Origin: an uncultured Oscillospiraceae bacterium
GTDB taxonomy: Bacteria > Bacillota > Clostridia > Oscillospirales > Oscillospiraceae
DNA: 64,000 nucleotides
NCBI GenBank assembly: GCA_934591845.1
Contig: CAKTPO010000003.1
Location: 62,001 to 126,000 of the forward strand
Direction: 5' to 3'
Position 1 is the stretch's first letter, and every line of letters begins with the position of its first letter. The position numbers were made by a program, and so were the translations under genes. This document shows, in pieces, positions 52,237 through 61,028 of this stretch. The notes under the pieces were generated by a model, which ran no database searches, was not told the DNA's origin, and saw only the letters and a list, made by a program, of their open reading frames with translations.

Positions 52237-52579
52237 GGTTGACCTCCAGGGAGTTGATCAGTTCCAGCATCTTCGCGCCGTAGGCAATGCTGTCATCCTC
52301 TGCCCAGACGATTTCCGGGGCGTAGCGCAGCTGCAAGGCGTGGCCCAGCTCCCGGCGGAGATACCCACCGGCGGATTTCAGGCCCTGCAAGGCGTTTTTG
52401 GCCCGATCCTCCTGCAAAAAGCTGACGTAAACCTTGGTATAGCGCAGATCCGGGGTGGTTTCCACCCGGGTGATGGAGATCATGGTGTCCTGGACTCTGG
52501 GGTCTTTCACGGTCCGCAAAAGGCTTGACAGCTCTTTCATGATCTCCTCATTGATTCTATTGATTCGATTGGATGCCAT
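52211..52579 (-). CDS. rbfA: 30S ribosome-binding factor A
   Basis: Assists late 30S maturation at the 16S 5' end. 122 residues; KH-like fold with NRINEEIMKELSSLLRTVKDPRV, ISITRVETTPDLRYTKVYVSFL and AGGYLRRELGHALQLRYAPEIVW blocks. Preceded by AAGGAGG; 62 nt after infB. The end overlaps nrnA. Confidence 0.95.
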   Translation of the reverse strand: MASNRINRINEEIMKELSSLLRTVKDPRVQDTMISITRVETTPDLRYTKVYVSFLQEDRAKNALQGLKSAGGYLRRELGHALQLRYAPEIVWAEDDSIAYGAKMLELINSLEVNHDQESTEN

Positions 52580-52641
52580 GTTGTCATCCTCCTTGTTCTA
52601 AAGCCGGTTGCCCCCAAAAATTGGGGGCAACAATATTCTTT

Positions 52642-54993
52642 TTACCGCTTGATCTCCTGCATGACAAAGCACTCGAAGATGTCGCCTTCCTTGATGTCAT
52701 TGAACTTGAGGATGGACATACCGCATTCGTAACCGGCGGTGACTTCCTTGGCGGCATCCTTGAACCGCTGCAGGGAACCCACTTCGCCCTCGTGAATGAC
52801 GATGTTGTCCCGGAGTACCCGAACCTGGGAATCTCTCGTGACCTTGCCGTCCTTGACCATACAACCGGCAATGGTGCCGATGGCACTGACCTTGTAGGTC
52901 ATGCGGACCTCGGCGTGGCCGATGACCACTTCCTCATACTTGGGTGCCAGCATGCCCTTCATGGCGGACTCGATTTCGTCAATGGCATCGTAAATGACCC
53001 GGTAGTACCGGATGTCCACGTTGGACCGGGCAATGGAAGCCTGGGCACCGGCATCGGCCCGAACGTTGAAGCCAACGATGATGGCACCGGAGGTGGAGGC
53101 CAGCAGCACGTCGCTTTCGTTGATGGCACCAACGCCTGTATGGATGACCCGAACCCGAACCTCCTCGTTGGAGATCTTTTCCAGGGAAGCCTTCACAGCC
53201 TCGGCAGAACCCTGGACGTCGGCCTTGACGATCAGGGGCAGTTCCTTCATTTCGCCCTCCTGCATCCGGGCAAACAGATTGTCCAGCGTGACTTTCTGCT
53301 GCATCCGGGCGGCGGCGTCCTTGGCGGCCTGACGGCGCTGCTCTACCAGCTCCCGGGCCATGCGCTCGTCGGTGACCACGTCGAATTCGTCACCGGGGGC
53401 GGGGACATCGGCAAGACCGGTGATCTCCACGGGGGTGGAGGGACCGGCGGCCTTCACGGTGCGGCCCTTGTCGTTGGTCATCACCCGGACACGGCCAACG
53501 GCGGTACCGGCAATGATGATGTCGCCCTGTTTCAGGGTGCCGTTCTGCACCAAAAGGGTGGCAATGGGGCCCCGGGTCTTGTCCAGACGGGCTTCAATAA
53601 CGGTACCCTTGCCCCGGCGGTTGGGGTTGGCTTTCAGATCCTGAACCTCGGCGGTCAGGGTGACCATTTCCAGCAGATTGTCCAGGCCCATGCCGGTCTT
53701 GGCGGAGATGGGGACAATGATGGTGTCGCCGCCCCATTCCTCGGGGATCAGGTCATACTTGGTCAGCTGCTCCTTGATTTTGTCGGGGTTGGCGGTGGGT
53801 TTGTCCATTTTGTTGATGGCCACGATGATGGGCACGTTGGCGGCCTTGGCGTGGTTGATGGACTCAATGGTCTGGGGCATGATGCCGTCGTCGGCGGCTA
53901 CCACCAGAATGGCAATGTCGGTACACATGGCACCGCGGGCACGCATGGAGGTAAAGGCGGCGTGGCCGGGGGTATCCAGGAAGGTTACGGACTTGCCGCC
54001 CACGTCTACGGTGTAAGCACCGATGTGCTGGGTAATGCCGCCGGCCTCGCCGGTGGTGACAGAGGTCTTCCGGATGGCATCCAGCAAGGAGGTCTTGCCG
54101 TGGTCAACGTGGCCCATGACCACCACCACGGGGGCCCGGTTTTCCAGCTCCTCGGCGGTATCCACATGGTCGTCGATGATCCGCTCCTCAATGGTCACGG
54201 TGACTTCCTTTTCTACCTTGCAGCCCATTTCCGTGGCCACGTATTCGGCGGTATCAAAGTCGATGGCCTGGTTGATGGCGGCCATGACACCGTTCTTCAT
54301 CAGCAGTTTGATGACTTCACCGGCGGTTTTCTTCATCCGGGAAGCCAGCTCGCCTACGGTGATCTCCTCGGGAATCTTCACGGTAACAGGAGCCTTCCGG
54401 GCCACTTCCATTTGCAGGCGGCGCATTTTCTCCTGCTCCTCGTTGCGGGACTTGTTGCCCCGGAACTTGTTGTCCTTCTTGTTCTGCTGCTGGCCCTTTT
54501 TGCCGCCGATGCGCTGCTTGCCGCCCTGGTAGTTCTGCACCCGCTCGGAGACCAGTGCATCCACCCGGTCGTCAAACCGGGCAGAGTTCACCTGCACGGC
54601 AGAGGTATCCACCACCCGGCGCTCCCGCTTCCGTTCCGGCTCCTTGGGCTTTTCTGTTTTGGCAGGGGCGGCTTCTTTCTTGGCTTCCTGAGGGGCGGCT
54701 TCCTGCTTGGCTTCCTGCTTGGGAGCTTCTTTGGCGGTTTCCTTGGGGGCTTCCTTTTCCTTCTTGGGGGCCTCCTTGGCTTTCTGATTCTGAGCGGCAA
54801 ATACCTGCTCGATGGAATCGATCTGGTGGGTCTGGGTCATGACCTCAAAGACCGCATTCAGTTCGCTGTCGGTGAGCACCTGGGAATTGGACTTGGGCTT
54901 TTCGGAAAACTTGCCCACAATATCCGCAATTTCCTTGGGGGCTACACCAAAATCTGCGGCAACTTCCTTTAATCGATACTTCACAAAACTCAT
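52642..54993 (-). CDS. infB: Translation initiation factor IF-2
   Basis: GTPase that brings initiator tRNA to the ribosome. 783 residues from ATG 54993 (GGAGGT ~10 nt upstream; a GTG at 55011 in frame is less likely). An IF2_N domain (~1-50), a Lys/Glu/Ala/Pro-rich linker (~70-150), a second IF2_N, then the G domain with [22 protein letters not shown] and NKMDK, and C-terminal domains II-IV. A stem of CCCCCAA/TTGGGGG (52612-52626) lies between infB and rbfA. Confidence 0.97.
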   Translation of the reverse strand: MSFVKYRLKEVAADFGVAPKEIADIVGKFSEKPKSNSQVLTDSELNAVFEVMTQTHQIDSIEQVFAAQNQKAKEAPKKEKEAPKETAKEAPKQEAKQEAAPQEAKKEAAPAKTEKPKEPERKRERRVVDTSAVQVNSARFDDRVDALVSERVQNYQGGKQRIGGKKGQQQNKKDNKFRGNKSRNEEQEKMRRLQMEVARKAPVTVKIPEEITVGELASRMKKTAGEVIKLLMKNGVMAAINQAIDFDTAEYVATEMGCKVEKEVTVTIEERIIDDHVDTAEELENRAPVVVVMGHVDHGKTSLLDAIRKTSVTTGEAGGITQHIGAYTVDVGGKSVTFLDTPGHAAFTSMRARGAMCTDIAILVVAADDGIMPQTIESINHAKAANVPIIVAINKMDKPTANPDKIKEQLTKYDLIPEEWGGDTIIVPISAKTGMGLDNLLEMVTLTAEVQDLKANPNRRGKGTVIEARLDKTRGPIATLLVQNGTLKQGDIIIAGTAVGRVRVMTNDKGRTVKAAGPSTPVEITGLADVPAPGDEFDVVTDERMARELVEQRRQAAKDAAARMQQKVTLDNLFARMQEGEMKELPLIVKADVQGSAEAVKASLEKISNEEVRVRVIHTGVGAINESDVLLASTSGAIIVGFNVRADAGAQASIARSNVDIRYYRVIYDAIDEIESAMKGMLAPKYEEVVIGHAEVRMTYKVSAIGTIAGCMVKDGKVTRDSQVRVLRDNIVIHEGEVGSLQRFKDAAKEVTAGYECGMSILKFNDIKEGDIFECFVMQEIKR

Positions 54994-55022
54994 ATATGAA
55001 CGCACCTCCACAATAGACGATA

Positions 55023-55451
55023 TTACTTTGCTACATGTTTCTTCTTTCCTGTTCTCAGGTTCCGGGCGTGGGCCTTGGCCTCCGCCTGGCGTTTCCTGGC
55101 CTTTTTGGATTTGGTTTCCAAAACCTCCAGGGCTTCCTTATATTTTTCCGGTTCCGGCAGGGCTTTGGCCAGGGCCAGGGCCAGGGAGACATCGGTAATG
55201 GCGGCCATGGCCAAAGCGTCTCTTCCGATAGCCTCTCCCAGTTGGTCTTTGGTATAGGGCAGCCGGAGACACTGCTGCTCGGTGCCTGCGGCGTAGCTTT
55301 TGGCTCTGCGCCAGGTGTGATCCGAGGCGTCGCTGGCAACCAAAATCACATAGGCCTTTCCCGCCCGGGCGGCACCGCCTACGGGTTCTTCACCCAGTTC
55401 CGCCAGGCCGCCCTTTCGGGCCAGGGCCAGATAATTCAGGGCTTTATCCAT
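55023..55451 (-). CDS. L7Ae-family ribosomal/RNA-binding protein YlxQ
   Basis: 142 residues. N-terminal L7Ae-like domain ([41 protein letters not shown] ... [17 protein letters not shown]) with kink-turn-binding features, and a basic C-terminal tail ([26 protein letters not shown]). Operon position between rnpM and infB matches ylxQ. Overlaps the rnpM end by 8 nt. The C-terminal extension is longer than in B. subtilis YlxQ. Confidence 0.9.
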   Translation of the reverse strand: MDKALNYLALARKGGLAELGEEPVGGAARAGKAYVILVASDASDHTWRRAKSYAAGTEQQCLRLPYTKDQLGEAIGRDALAMAAITDVSLALALAKALPEPEKYKEALEVLETKSKKARKRQAEAKAHARNLRTGKKKHVAK

Positions 55452-55713
55452 TGTTCTGCTCCATTTCCTTTTCCAGGCGGTCGTAAACCTCCTGGGGGAT
55501 CTGCGTTTCCAGACTCCGATCCAGAGCCTTGGAACGGATGGCTTTTTTTAGACATTCGGTACTGGGACACAGGTAAGCACCCCGTCCGGGAGCCTTCCCG
55601 CTAAAATCCAGGCTGACAGTCCCGTCAACCCCCCGAACCACACGGATCAGCTCTTTCTTCGCCTTACGCTCCCGACAGCCCATACACTGCCGCTGAGGGA
55701 TTTTTTTCTGCAT
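55444..55713 (-). CDS. rnpM: RNase P modulator RnpM (YlxR)
   Basis: 89 residues from ATG 55713 with GGAGGGG 6 nt upstream. The signature PQRQCMGCRERKAKKELIRVVR, GRGAYLCPSTECLKKA and conserved cysteines mark the YlxR/DUF448 family, which binds RNase P RNA and modulates the enzyme. Separated from nusA by ~180 bp containing repeat R8, unusual since the two genes are normally only a few bases apart. Confidence 0.92.
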   Translation of the reverse strand: MQKKIPQRQCMGCRERKAKKELIRVVRGVDGTVSLDFSGKAPGRGAYLCPSTECLKKAIRSKALDRSLETQIPQEVYDRLEKEMEQNNG

Positions 55714-55734
55714 GTCGAACCCCCTCCTATTTTT

Positions 55735-55858
55735 GAATTGACAATTGACAATGAACAATTGACAATTATATGCGTCCCTGGGGGACAAATGAAAATTTTC
55801 AAATCAATTCCGAAGGAATCACCGCAATTGTCAACTGTCAATTGTCAATTGTCAATTT
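55735..55858. repeat. Inverted pair of heptamer arrays, copy R8, between nusA and rnpM
   Basis: Array 55735-55768 (TTGACA orientation) and 55825-55858 (TGTCAA orientation) flank ~56 bp of single-copy sequence, forming a foldback without the 27-bp unit or core. GATTCC-type foldback (AATTCCGAAGGAATC, 55806-55820) sits inside. Lies within a co-directional operon, so any hairpin would be transcribed. Confidence 0.75.
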
Positions 55859-55892
55859 TCCTCCGATCATTGGCCGCCGTTACAACGAACGC

Positions 55893-57029
55893 TTACGCTT
55901 CCTCAGAAGCATCTTCCGCCGGTTCCTGCACCTGGGAGGCGGACTTGATGTCGATTTTGTATCCGGTGAGCTTGGCGGCCAGGCGGGCGTTTTGGCCCTC
56001 TTTGCCGATGGCAAGGCTCAGCTGGTCATCGGGAACCACCACGCTGCAAGCCTTCTGGCCGGGGATCAGGGCCACGGACAGCACATCCGCAGGGCTGAGA
56101 GCGGCCTTGACATACTGGCAGGGATCCTCGCTCCAAACCACAATCTCAATCTTCTCGCCGTGCAGCTCTTCCACAACGGCACCGACTCGGCCACCTCTGG
56201 GTCCTACACAGGCACCTACGGGATCCACGCCCTCCATGGCGGCCCGAACGGCCATCTTGGAGCGGGAACCGGGTTCCCGGGCGATGTTGCGGATCTCTAC
56301 TTGGCCATCGGCGATTTCCGGAGTCTCCAACTCAAAGAGACGGCGCACCAGGTTGGGATGGGTACGGGAAACCTGCACCAGAGGGCCACGGTCATTTTTC
56401 CGCACGTCCAGCACATAGACTTTCAAAATCTGGCCCTCTACATAGGTCTCGCCGGGGATCTGCTCGGTGGAGCGCAGCACCGCCTCGGATACTTCATTGC
56501 CCTGGCCCACCCGCAGCAGCACCTCGCCGCTGGCAGGGGCGATTTTGGTAACGGTACCGGTGAGCAGCTCCTGGGCCTTGCTGGAATAGCTTTCATACAT
56601 GACCCCACGCTCGGCCTCCCGGATGCCCTGGATGACCACCTGCTTGGCGGTCTGGGCGGCAATGCGGCCAAACTTCTGGTAGTCTACAGGGATGCTCACC
56701 TGCTCGCCGGGCTGCACATTGGGGTTATAACGCCGGGCAGCATCCAGCTGGATTTCCAGAGCCGTATCTTCCAGCTCCTCCACGGCGGTCTTAATGAGGT
56801 GAATGCTCAGGCCGTGCTCGTCCAGATTCACCACCACGTTGTCTGCGGGCACGTCCCGGTGATCCTCCCGGTCCTTCCGGTAGGCGTTGGCCAGAGCCTG
56901 CTTCAGCCGCTCGACCATATAATCAACGGGGATGCCCTTCAGCTTTTCCAGCTCCCGCAGACTTGCGAAAATCTCTGCCCCCACGTCGATCTGGGGCTCC
57001 TGCTTGGCAGCTTTTGTTTTTCTTGCCAT
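55893..57029 (-). CDS. nusA: Transcription termination/antitermination factor NusA
   Basis: 378 residues, the shorter Gram-positive form lacking C-terminal acidic repeats. N-terminal RNA-polymerase-binding domain, S1 domain (LLTGTVTKIAPASGEVLLRVG), then KH1 and KH2 (DPVGACVGPRGGRVGAVVEELHGEKIEIV; LAIGKEGQNARLAAKLTGYKIDI). Affects pausing and termination and probably autoregulates this operon. 18 nt after rimP. Confidence 0.96.
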   Translation of the reverse strand: MARKTKAAKQEPQIDVGAEIFASLRELEKLKGIPVDYMVERLKQALANAYRKDREDHRDVPADNVVVNLDEHGLSIHLIKTAVEELEDTALEIQLDAARRYNPNVQPGEQVSIPVDYQKFGRIAAQTAKQVVIQGIREAERGVMYESYSSKAQELLTGTVTKIAPASGEVLLRVGQGNEVSEAVLRSTEQIPGETYVEGQILKVYVLDVRKNDRGPLVQVSRTHPNLVRRLFELETPEIADGQVEIRNIAREPGSRSKMAVRAAMEGVDPVGACVGPRGGRVGAVVEELHGEKIEIVVWSEDPCQYVKAALSPADVLSVALIPGQKACSVVVPDDQLSLAIGKEGQNARLAAKLTGYKIDIKSASQVQEPAEDASEEA

Positions 57030-57047
57030 GGTACTTTATTCCTCCAA

Positions 57048-57500
57048 TCAGAATTCCACCCGAAGCCGCACCAGTGCGACCTGGGACTTTTCAAATGTAA
57101 TGGTTTCTTTCCCGGACTCCACCGTGATCCGTCCGTCCTCGTAGCCCCGGAGAATGCAGGGCAGTTCCTTCAGCCCATTGTAGGGCCTGTAGAGTTTCAC
57201 GGTGACGGCAGAACCCATAAACCGCTCAAAATCTCCGGGCCGTTTCAATGCCCGTTCCAGCCCCGCAGAGCACACTTCAAAGTGGTAGCTGCCCTGGATG
57301 GGGTCTTTCTCGTCCAGAATGGGGTCCATGGCCCGGGAGATGGCCTCACAGTCTGCAATATCCACGCCGCCGTCTTTATCAATGTACAGCCGCAGAAAAT
57401 ATTCGGAGCCTTCCCGCACATATTCCACATCCCAAAGAGAACACCCCTGGGCCTCCACCACCGGCAGAGCCAGGAGCTGCACCTGTTCCGTTACCTTCAT
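57048..57500 (-). CDS. rimP: Ribosome maturation factor RimP
   Basis: 150 residues from ATG 57500 (AAGGAAGG 8 nt upstream). ALPVVEAQGCSLWDVEYVREG, LRLYIDKDGGVDIADCEAISRAMDPILDEKDPI and YHFEVCSAGLERALKRPGDFERFMG are the classic DUF150 blocks; a C-terminal SH3-like domain follows. First gene of the operon; helps assemble the 30S subunit. Confidence 0.95.
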   Translation of the reverse strand: MKVTEQVQLLALPVVEAQGCSLWDVEYVREGSEYFLRLYIDKDGGVDIADCEAISRAMDPILDEKDPIQGSYHFEVCSAGLERALKRPGDFERFMGSAVTVKLYRPYNGLKELPCILRGYEDGRITVESGKETITFEKSQVALVRLRVEF

Positions 57501-57531
57501 AGAACCAACCTTCCTTTCTGTTCCGGTCAAT

Positions 57532-57563
57532 AAGAAAGAGAGGGGCGCGCCCCTCTCTTTCTT
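57532..57563. promoter_or_regulatory. 32-bp perfect palindrome in the rimP leader
   Basis: AAGAAAGAGAGGGGCG joined directly to its reverse complement (57532-57547 / 57548-57563), 32 nt upstream of rimP. As RNA it makes a very stable stem on either strand. Could be an attenuator of the rimP operon or a protein-binding palindrome; no long T run follows. Confidence 0.55.
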
Positions 57564-57824
57564 CCTACGTTCTTTCGATGTGATTATAGCACTATTTTTT
57601 CTGTAATGCAATAGCTTTTTCTGAAAAAATTCCGATTTTATACCGATTTTTTGGAAAAATCCCCTGCTGTAACAGAATTTTCGCCCCACCCGAACCCCTT
57701 GCGGCCCTGTTCGACCGGGTTTTGCTGCGGCAAAGGACAGCGGGAAGAACGCTTCAAAGGAAGCTGCGGAACAAACAAAGGGGCGGATATTTCGGGAACC
57801 GTCCCGGATTCAAGGCCCTTTTGA

Positions 57825-57853
57825 TTGACACCGGGATAAAAATAGAGTATTTT
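57825..57853 (+). promoter_or_regulatory. Probable promoter of the cobalamin-controlled operon
   Basis: Perfect TTGACA (57825-57830), 17-nt spacer, TATTTT (57848-57853); the riboswitch begins ~13 nt downstream. Confidence 0.6.
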
Positions 57854-57865
57854 ATAAAGGAAATA

Positions 57866-58014
57866 GACACAAGTCCCCCTTTGGGGATAAAGGGAATTCG
57901 GTGAGAGGCCGAAGCGAACCCGTCACTGTAACGGAGGAGCGACTGCGAACAGCCATTGGGAAATCTGAGAAGGCCGCGGCGTGATGATCCGGAGCCAGGA
58001 AACCTGCTTGTGCC
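57866..58014 (+). ncRNA. Cobalamin riboswitch
   Basis: Conserved aptamer pieces in order: closing P1 helix GACACAAG ... CTTGTGCC, AAAGGGAATTCGGTGAGAGGCCG, CCCGTCACTGTAAC, a variable stem, CCATTGGGAAATCTGAGAAGGCC, and GATGATCCGGAGCCAGGAAACCTGC. It binds an adenosyl- or other cobalamin and represses the downstream operon when B12 is plentiful. The expression platform is the terminator at 58094-58118. Confidence 0.95.
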
Positions 58015-58093
58015 GGGAGGGGCTTGCCCCTCGGTGAAAAATCAAGGCTGCGGTGTTCGGCCCTTGGATGATCGAGCAGAGATGTTCTGTTAT

Positions 58094-58119
58094 CGGGCGG
58101 CCTTCGGCTGCCCGTTTTT
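58094..58119 (+). terminator. Riboswitch-controlled terminator
   Basis: CGGGCGGCC / GGCTGCCCG stem (one G-T pair), 3-nt loop, then TTTTT, 28 nt before the first ATG. Suggests transcription attenuation as the control mode. Confidence 0.8.
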
Positions 58120-58146
58120 GACCGCCGCAGAAGAAAGGAAAAGAGC

Positions 58147-59610
58147 ATGAAAAAAGCGATTTTGGTGGTCTCCTTTGGAACTTCCTACCAGGACACCCTG
58201 GAAAAAACCATTCTGGCAACGGAAAAAGACATTGCCCGGGCCTTCCCCGGCTGGGAAATTCGGCGGGCCTTTACCAGCGGCGTGATCCTGAAAAAGCTGC
58301 GCATGCGGGACGGTCTGGCCATTGACAATGTGTCCCAGGCCATGGCACGGCTGGAGGAACAGGGCTTTACCCATGTGGCGGTACAGCCCACCCATGTGAT
58401 GCACGGGGAGGAATATGAAAAGCTGGTGGGCCAGTTGGAGCCGTTTCGCTGCCGGATGCAGCTTTCCCTGGGGGCCCCGCTGCTCCATGCCCAGGAGGAC
58501 TATGAGTCGGTATCCAAGGCTTTGCTGTCCTGGTTGCCTGCCATGGAGCAGGACGAGGCCCTGGTTCTGATGGGCCACGGCACCCCCCACTTTGCCAATG
58601 CCGCCTACGGCCAGTTGGAGCAGAATTTGCAGGACTTAAGCGACCGGGTCTATGTTGCCACGGTGGAGGGGTATCCCACCCTGGATCGGGTAAAGGACCG
58701 GCTGGCCCAGAGACCGGAAATCAAGAAGCTGACCCTGGCTCCCTTTATGCTGGTGGCGGGGGACCATGCCCGGAACGACCTGGCAGGGGAGGAGGACTCC
58801 TGGAAAACGGAGCTACAGGCCAGGGGCTACGCCGTCCGGTGCCTGTTGCAGGGCCTGGGGGAATGCCCCGGCATCCGGCAGGTGTTTGTGCAGCATTGCG
58901 CCAAGGCTGTAGAGGAATTGCATACGGAGGGTAAACTCTGGGGCGTGGGCGTTGGCCCGGGCGACCCGGAACTGCTGACCCTGAAAGCCGCCAGAGTGCT
59001 GGAACAGGCGGACGTGATCCTGGCCCCGGATACGGGGAAAGCGGATAAAACCGCCCTGAACATCATCAGAAATCACTTAAAGGGCAAGACCCCCATTTTG
59101 GTCTCCACCCCCATGACCCGGGACAAAGACCGGCTGCAAAAGGCCTATGCCCAGGCCGCCCAGAATATTATGGCCCTGCTTGACCAGGGCAAGCAAGTGG
59201 CCTTTATCACTCTGGGGGATGCCACGGTGTATTCTACTTATATGTACATTCACGAGATTGTCCGCACCCATGGCTACGCCGTGGAGGTGGTACCCGGCGT
59301 TCCCTCGTTCTGCGCCGCGGCGGCACGGCTGAATATTTCTCTGTGCCAGGGGGACGAGCCGTTGCTGGTGATCCCCGCCTCCCATGACCCGGAGAAGCTA
59401 TTGGATGTTCCCGCCAACAAGGTCTTTATGAAAGCCGGTTCTGCCATTCTGGACTTGAAAAAGACCCTGGAACAGCGGGACATGCTGGGAAATGCCGCCA
59501 TGGTGGAAAATTGCAGCATGGAAACGGAACGGGTCTACCCGGATTTCCGGGACTTGAAAGAAACCACCGGCTATTTCTCCCTGGTCATTGTAAAGGAGGG
59601 CCGGGAATGA
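58147..59610 (+). CDS. Fusion: sirohydrochlorin cobaltochelatase CbiK - cobalt-factor II C20-methyltransferase CbiL
   Basis: 487 residues, two enzymes in one chain. Residues 1-~258 are CbiK (LVVSFGTSYQDTLEKTILATEKDIARAFPGWEIRRAFTS; HVAVQPTHVMHGEEYEK; LVLMGHGTPHFANAAY; metal-binding histidines), inserting Co2+ into sirohydrochlorin. Residues ~262-487 are a tetrapyrrole methylase of the CbiL/CobI type (GVGVGPGDPELLTLKAARVLEQADVILAP; ITLGDATVYSTYMYIHEIV; VVPGVPSFCAAAARL), adding the C20 methyl group. Consecutive reactions in the anaerobic B12 path. AAAGGA precedes the ATG; directly under the cobalamin riboswitch. Stop overlaps hemA. Confidence 0.92.
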   Translation: MKKAILVVSFGTSYQDTLEKTILATEKDIARAFPGWEIRRAFTSGVILKKLRMRDGLAIDNVSQAMARLEEQGFTHVAVQPTHVMHGEEYEKLVGQLEPFRCRMQLSLGAPLLHAQEDYESVSKALLSWLPAMEQDEALVLMGHGTPHFANAAYGQLEQNLQDLSDRVYVATVEGYPTLDRVKDRLAQRPEIKKLTLAPFMLVAGDHARNDLAGEEDSWKTELQARGYAVRCLLQGLGECPGIRQVFVQHCAKAVEELHTEGKLWGVGVGPGDPELLTLKAARVLEQADVILAPDTGKADKTALNIIRNHLKGKTPILVSTPMTRDKDRLQKAYAQAAQNIMALLDQGKQVAFITLGDATVYSTYMYIHEIVRTHGYAVEVVPGVPSFCAAAARLNISLCQGDEPLLVIPASHDPEKLLDVPANKVFMKAGSAILDLKKTLEQRDMLGNAAMVENCSMETERVYPDFRDLKETTGYFSLVIVKEGRE

Positions 59611-61028
59611 GCCTACTGATGTCCGGCCTGGACTGCCACCGGGCAGGGGTAGCCCTGCGGGAAACCCTGGCCTTTTCCGGGGAACAGGCGGCAGAACTCT
59701 TAAGCTGGCTCTCCCGGCAGCCGGGGGTGGAGGGCTGTGTGCTGCTTTCCACCTGCAATCGGACGGAGCTTTATCTCAGCGGCGACCCCCAGAGTAGTCC
59801 CTGGCGGCTGCTGTGCCGGGGGGCAAAGGCCCCGGAAGCGGCTCTGGCCCCCTTTTTCACCACCCGGGTGGGAGAGGAAGCGGCACTGCATCTCATGGAA
59901 GTGGCCTGTGGACTCCACTCCCAGATTCTTGGAGAGGATCAGATCATCACCCAGGTGCGGCTTTCCATGGAGCGAAGCCAGGAATGCCGTACTTTAGACC
60001 CGAGTCTTGCGGCATTGTTCCGCCACGCTGTTACCGCCGGGAAGCGGGCCAGGACGGAAGTGCATCTGGCCCGGGGCATTCCCTCCATGGGTACTAAGTG
60101 TCGGGAAATCCTGGAACGGGAACTGCAAGGGCTTCATAACAAGCAGGTTTTGGTCATCGGCAACGGCCAGATGGGCCGCTTGGCGGCGGAGATTTTGCAG
60201 GAGGCCGGGGCAAAGGTTCAGGTGACCCTGCGAACCTATCGCCACGGGGAGACGGTGATTCCCCGGGGCTGCGGGACGGTGGGGTATGAAGACCGGCTGG
60301 AAGCCCTGGAGGGGGCTGATGCCCTGGTGTCCGCCACCACCAGCCCCCACTATACATTGACAAAAGAACAGCTGTTGACCCTGAAAATGCCCCCCAAAGT
60401 GGCGGTAGACCTGGCAGTACCCCGGGATATTGACCCGGAATGCGCCGACTACCTCAAACTCTTTGACACCGATGCCCTGGGTACCGGCGGCCCCGGCACC
60501 GGGGAGGAGCTTTCTGCCATGGAGACCATTGCCCGGCAGGAGTTGGAACGGTTTTTGCAGTGGCAAAAGCGGATGAAAACCGCCGAAAGAAGCCCCCGGT
60601 TCCCGCTCTTTGTGGATTTGACCGGGAAAAAGGTGGTACTCATTGGTGGAGGTACCATTGCCTCCCGGCGGATCGCTACCTTGCGGCTGTTTGGCTGTGA
60701 GATCCTGGTGGTGGCCCCGGAATTAAAATGTAGCCCCCAGGGCCTTACCTGGCTTCCCCGGCCTTATGCCCCCGGGGATCTGGCCGGGGCTACGCTGGCA
60801 GTGGCGGCAACGGACAGCCGGGAAGTGAACCACGCTGTCTGGCAGGAGGCACAGCGTCGGGGCATCCCCGTATCCGTTGCGGACTGTGAAGCGGAATGCG
60901 GCTTCTATTTCCCCGCCATCTGCGCCGGGGAGGATTTGATCGCCGGGGTGGTATCCTCCGGCAAGGATCACCACAAAACCGCCCGGGCGGCCCGGGCCAT
61001 CCGAAAGGTATTGGAGGAACTGGAATGA
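59607..61028 (+). CDS. hemA: Fusion: glutamyl-tRNA reductase HemA - precorrin-2 dehydrogenase (SirC-like)
   Basis: 473 residues from ATG 59607, sharing ATGA with the previous stop. Residues 1-~320: glutamyl-tRNA reductase with STCNRTEL (catalytic C50), SQILGEDQIITQVR and GNGQMGRLAAEILQEAG (NADPH site), making glutamate-1-semialdehyde. Its usual C-terminal dimerisation helix is shortened. Residues ~335-473: an NAD-dependent SirC/Met8-like domain (VDLTGKKVVLIGGGTIASRRIATL ... YFPAICAGEDLIAGVVSSGKDHHKTARAARAIRK), oxidising precorrin-2 to sirohydrochlorin. Comparable HemA fusions are known from clostridia. Confidence 0.92.
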   Translation: MSLLMSGLDCHRAGVALRETLAFSGEQAAELLSWLSRQPGVEGCVLLSTCNRTELYLSGDPQSSPWRLLCRGAKAPEAALAPFFTTRVGEEAALHLMEVACGLHSQILGEDQIITQVRLSMERSQECRTLDPSLAALFRHAVTAGKRARTEVHLARGIPSMGTKCREILERELQGLHNKQVLVIGNGQMGRLAAEILQEAGAKVQVTLRTYRHGETVIPRGCGTVGYEDRLEALEGADALVSATTSPHYTLTKEQLLTLKMPPKVAVDLAVPRDIDPECADYLKLFDTDALGTGGPGTGEELSAMETIARQELERFLQWQKRMKTAERSPRFPLFVDLTGKKVVLIGGGTIASRRIATLRLFGCEILVVAPELKCSPQGLTWLPRPYAPGDLAGATLAVAATDSREVNHAVWQEAQRRGIPVSVADCEAECGFYFPAICAGEDLIAGVVSSGKDHHKTARAARAIRKVLEELE

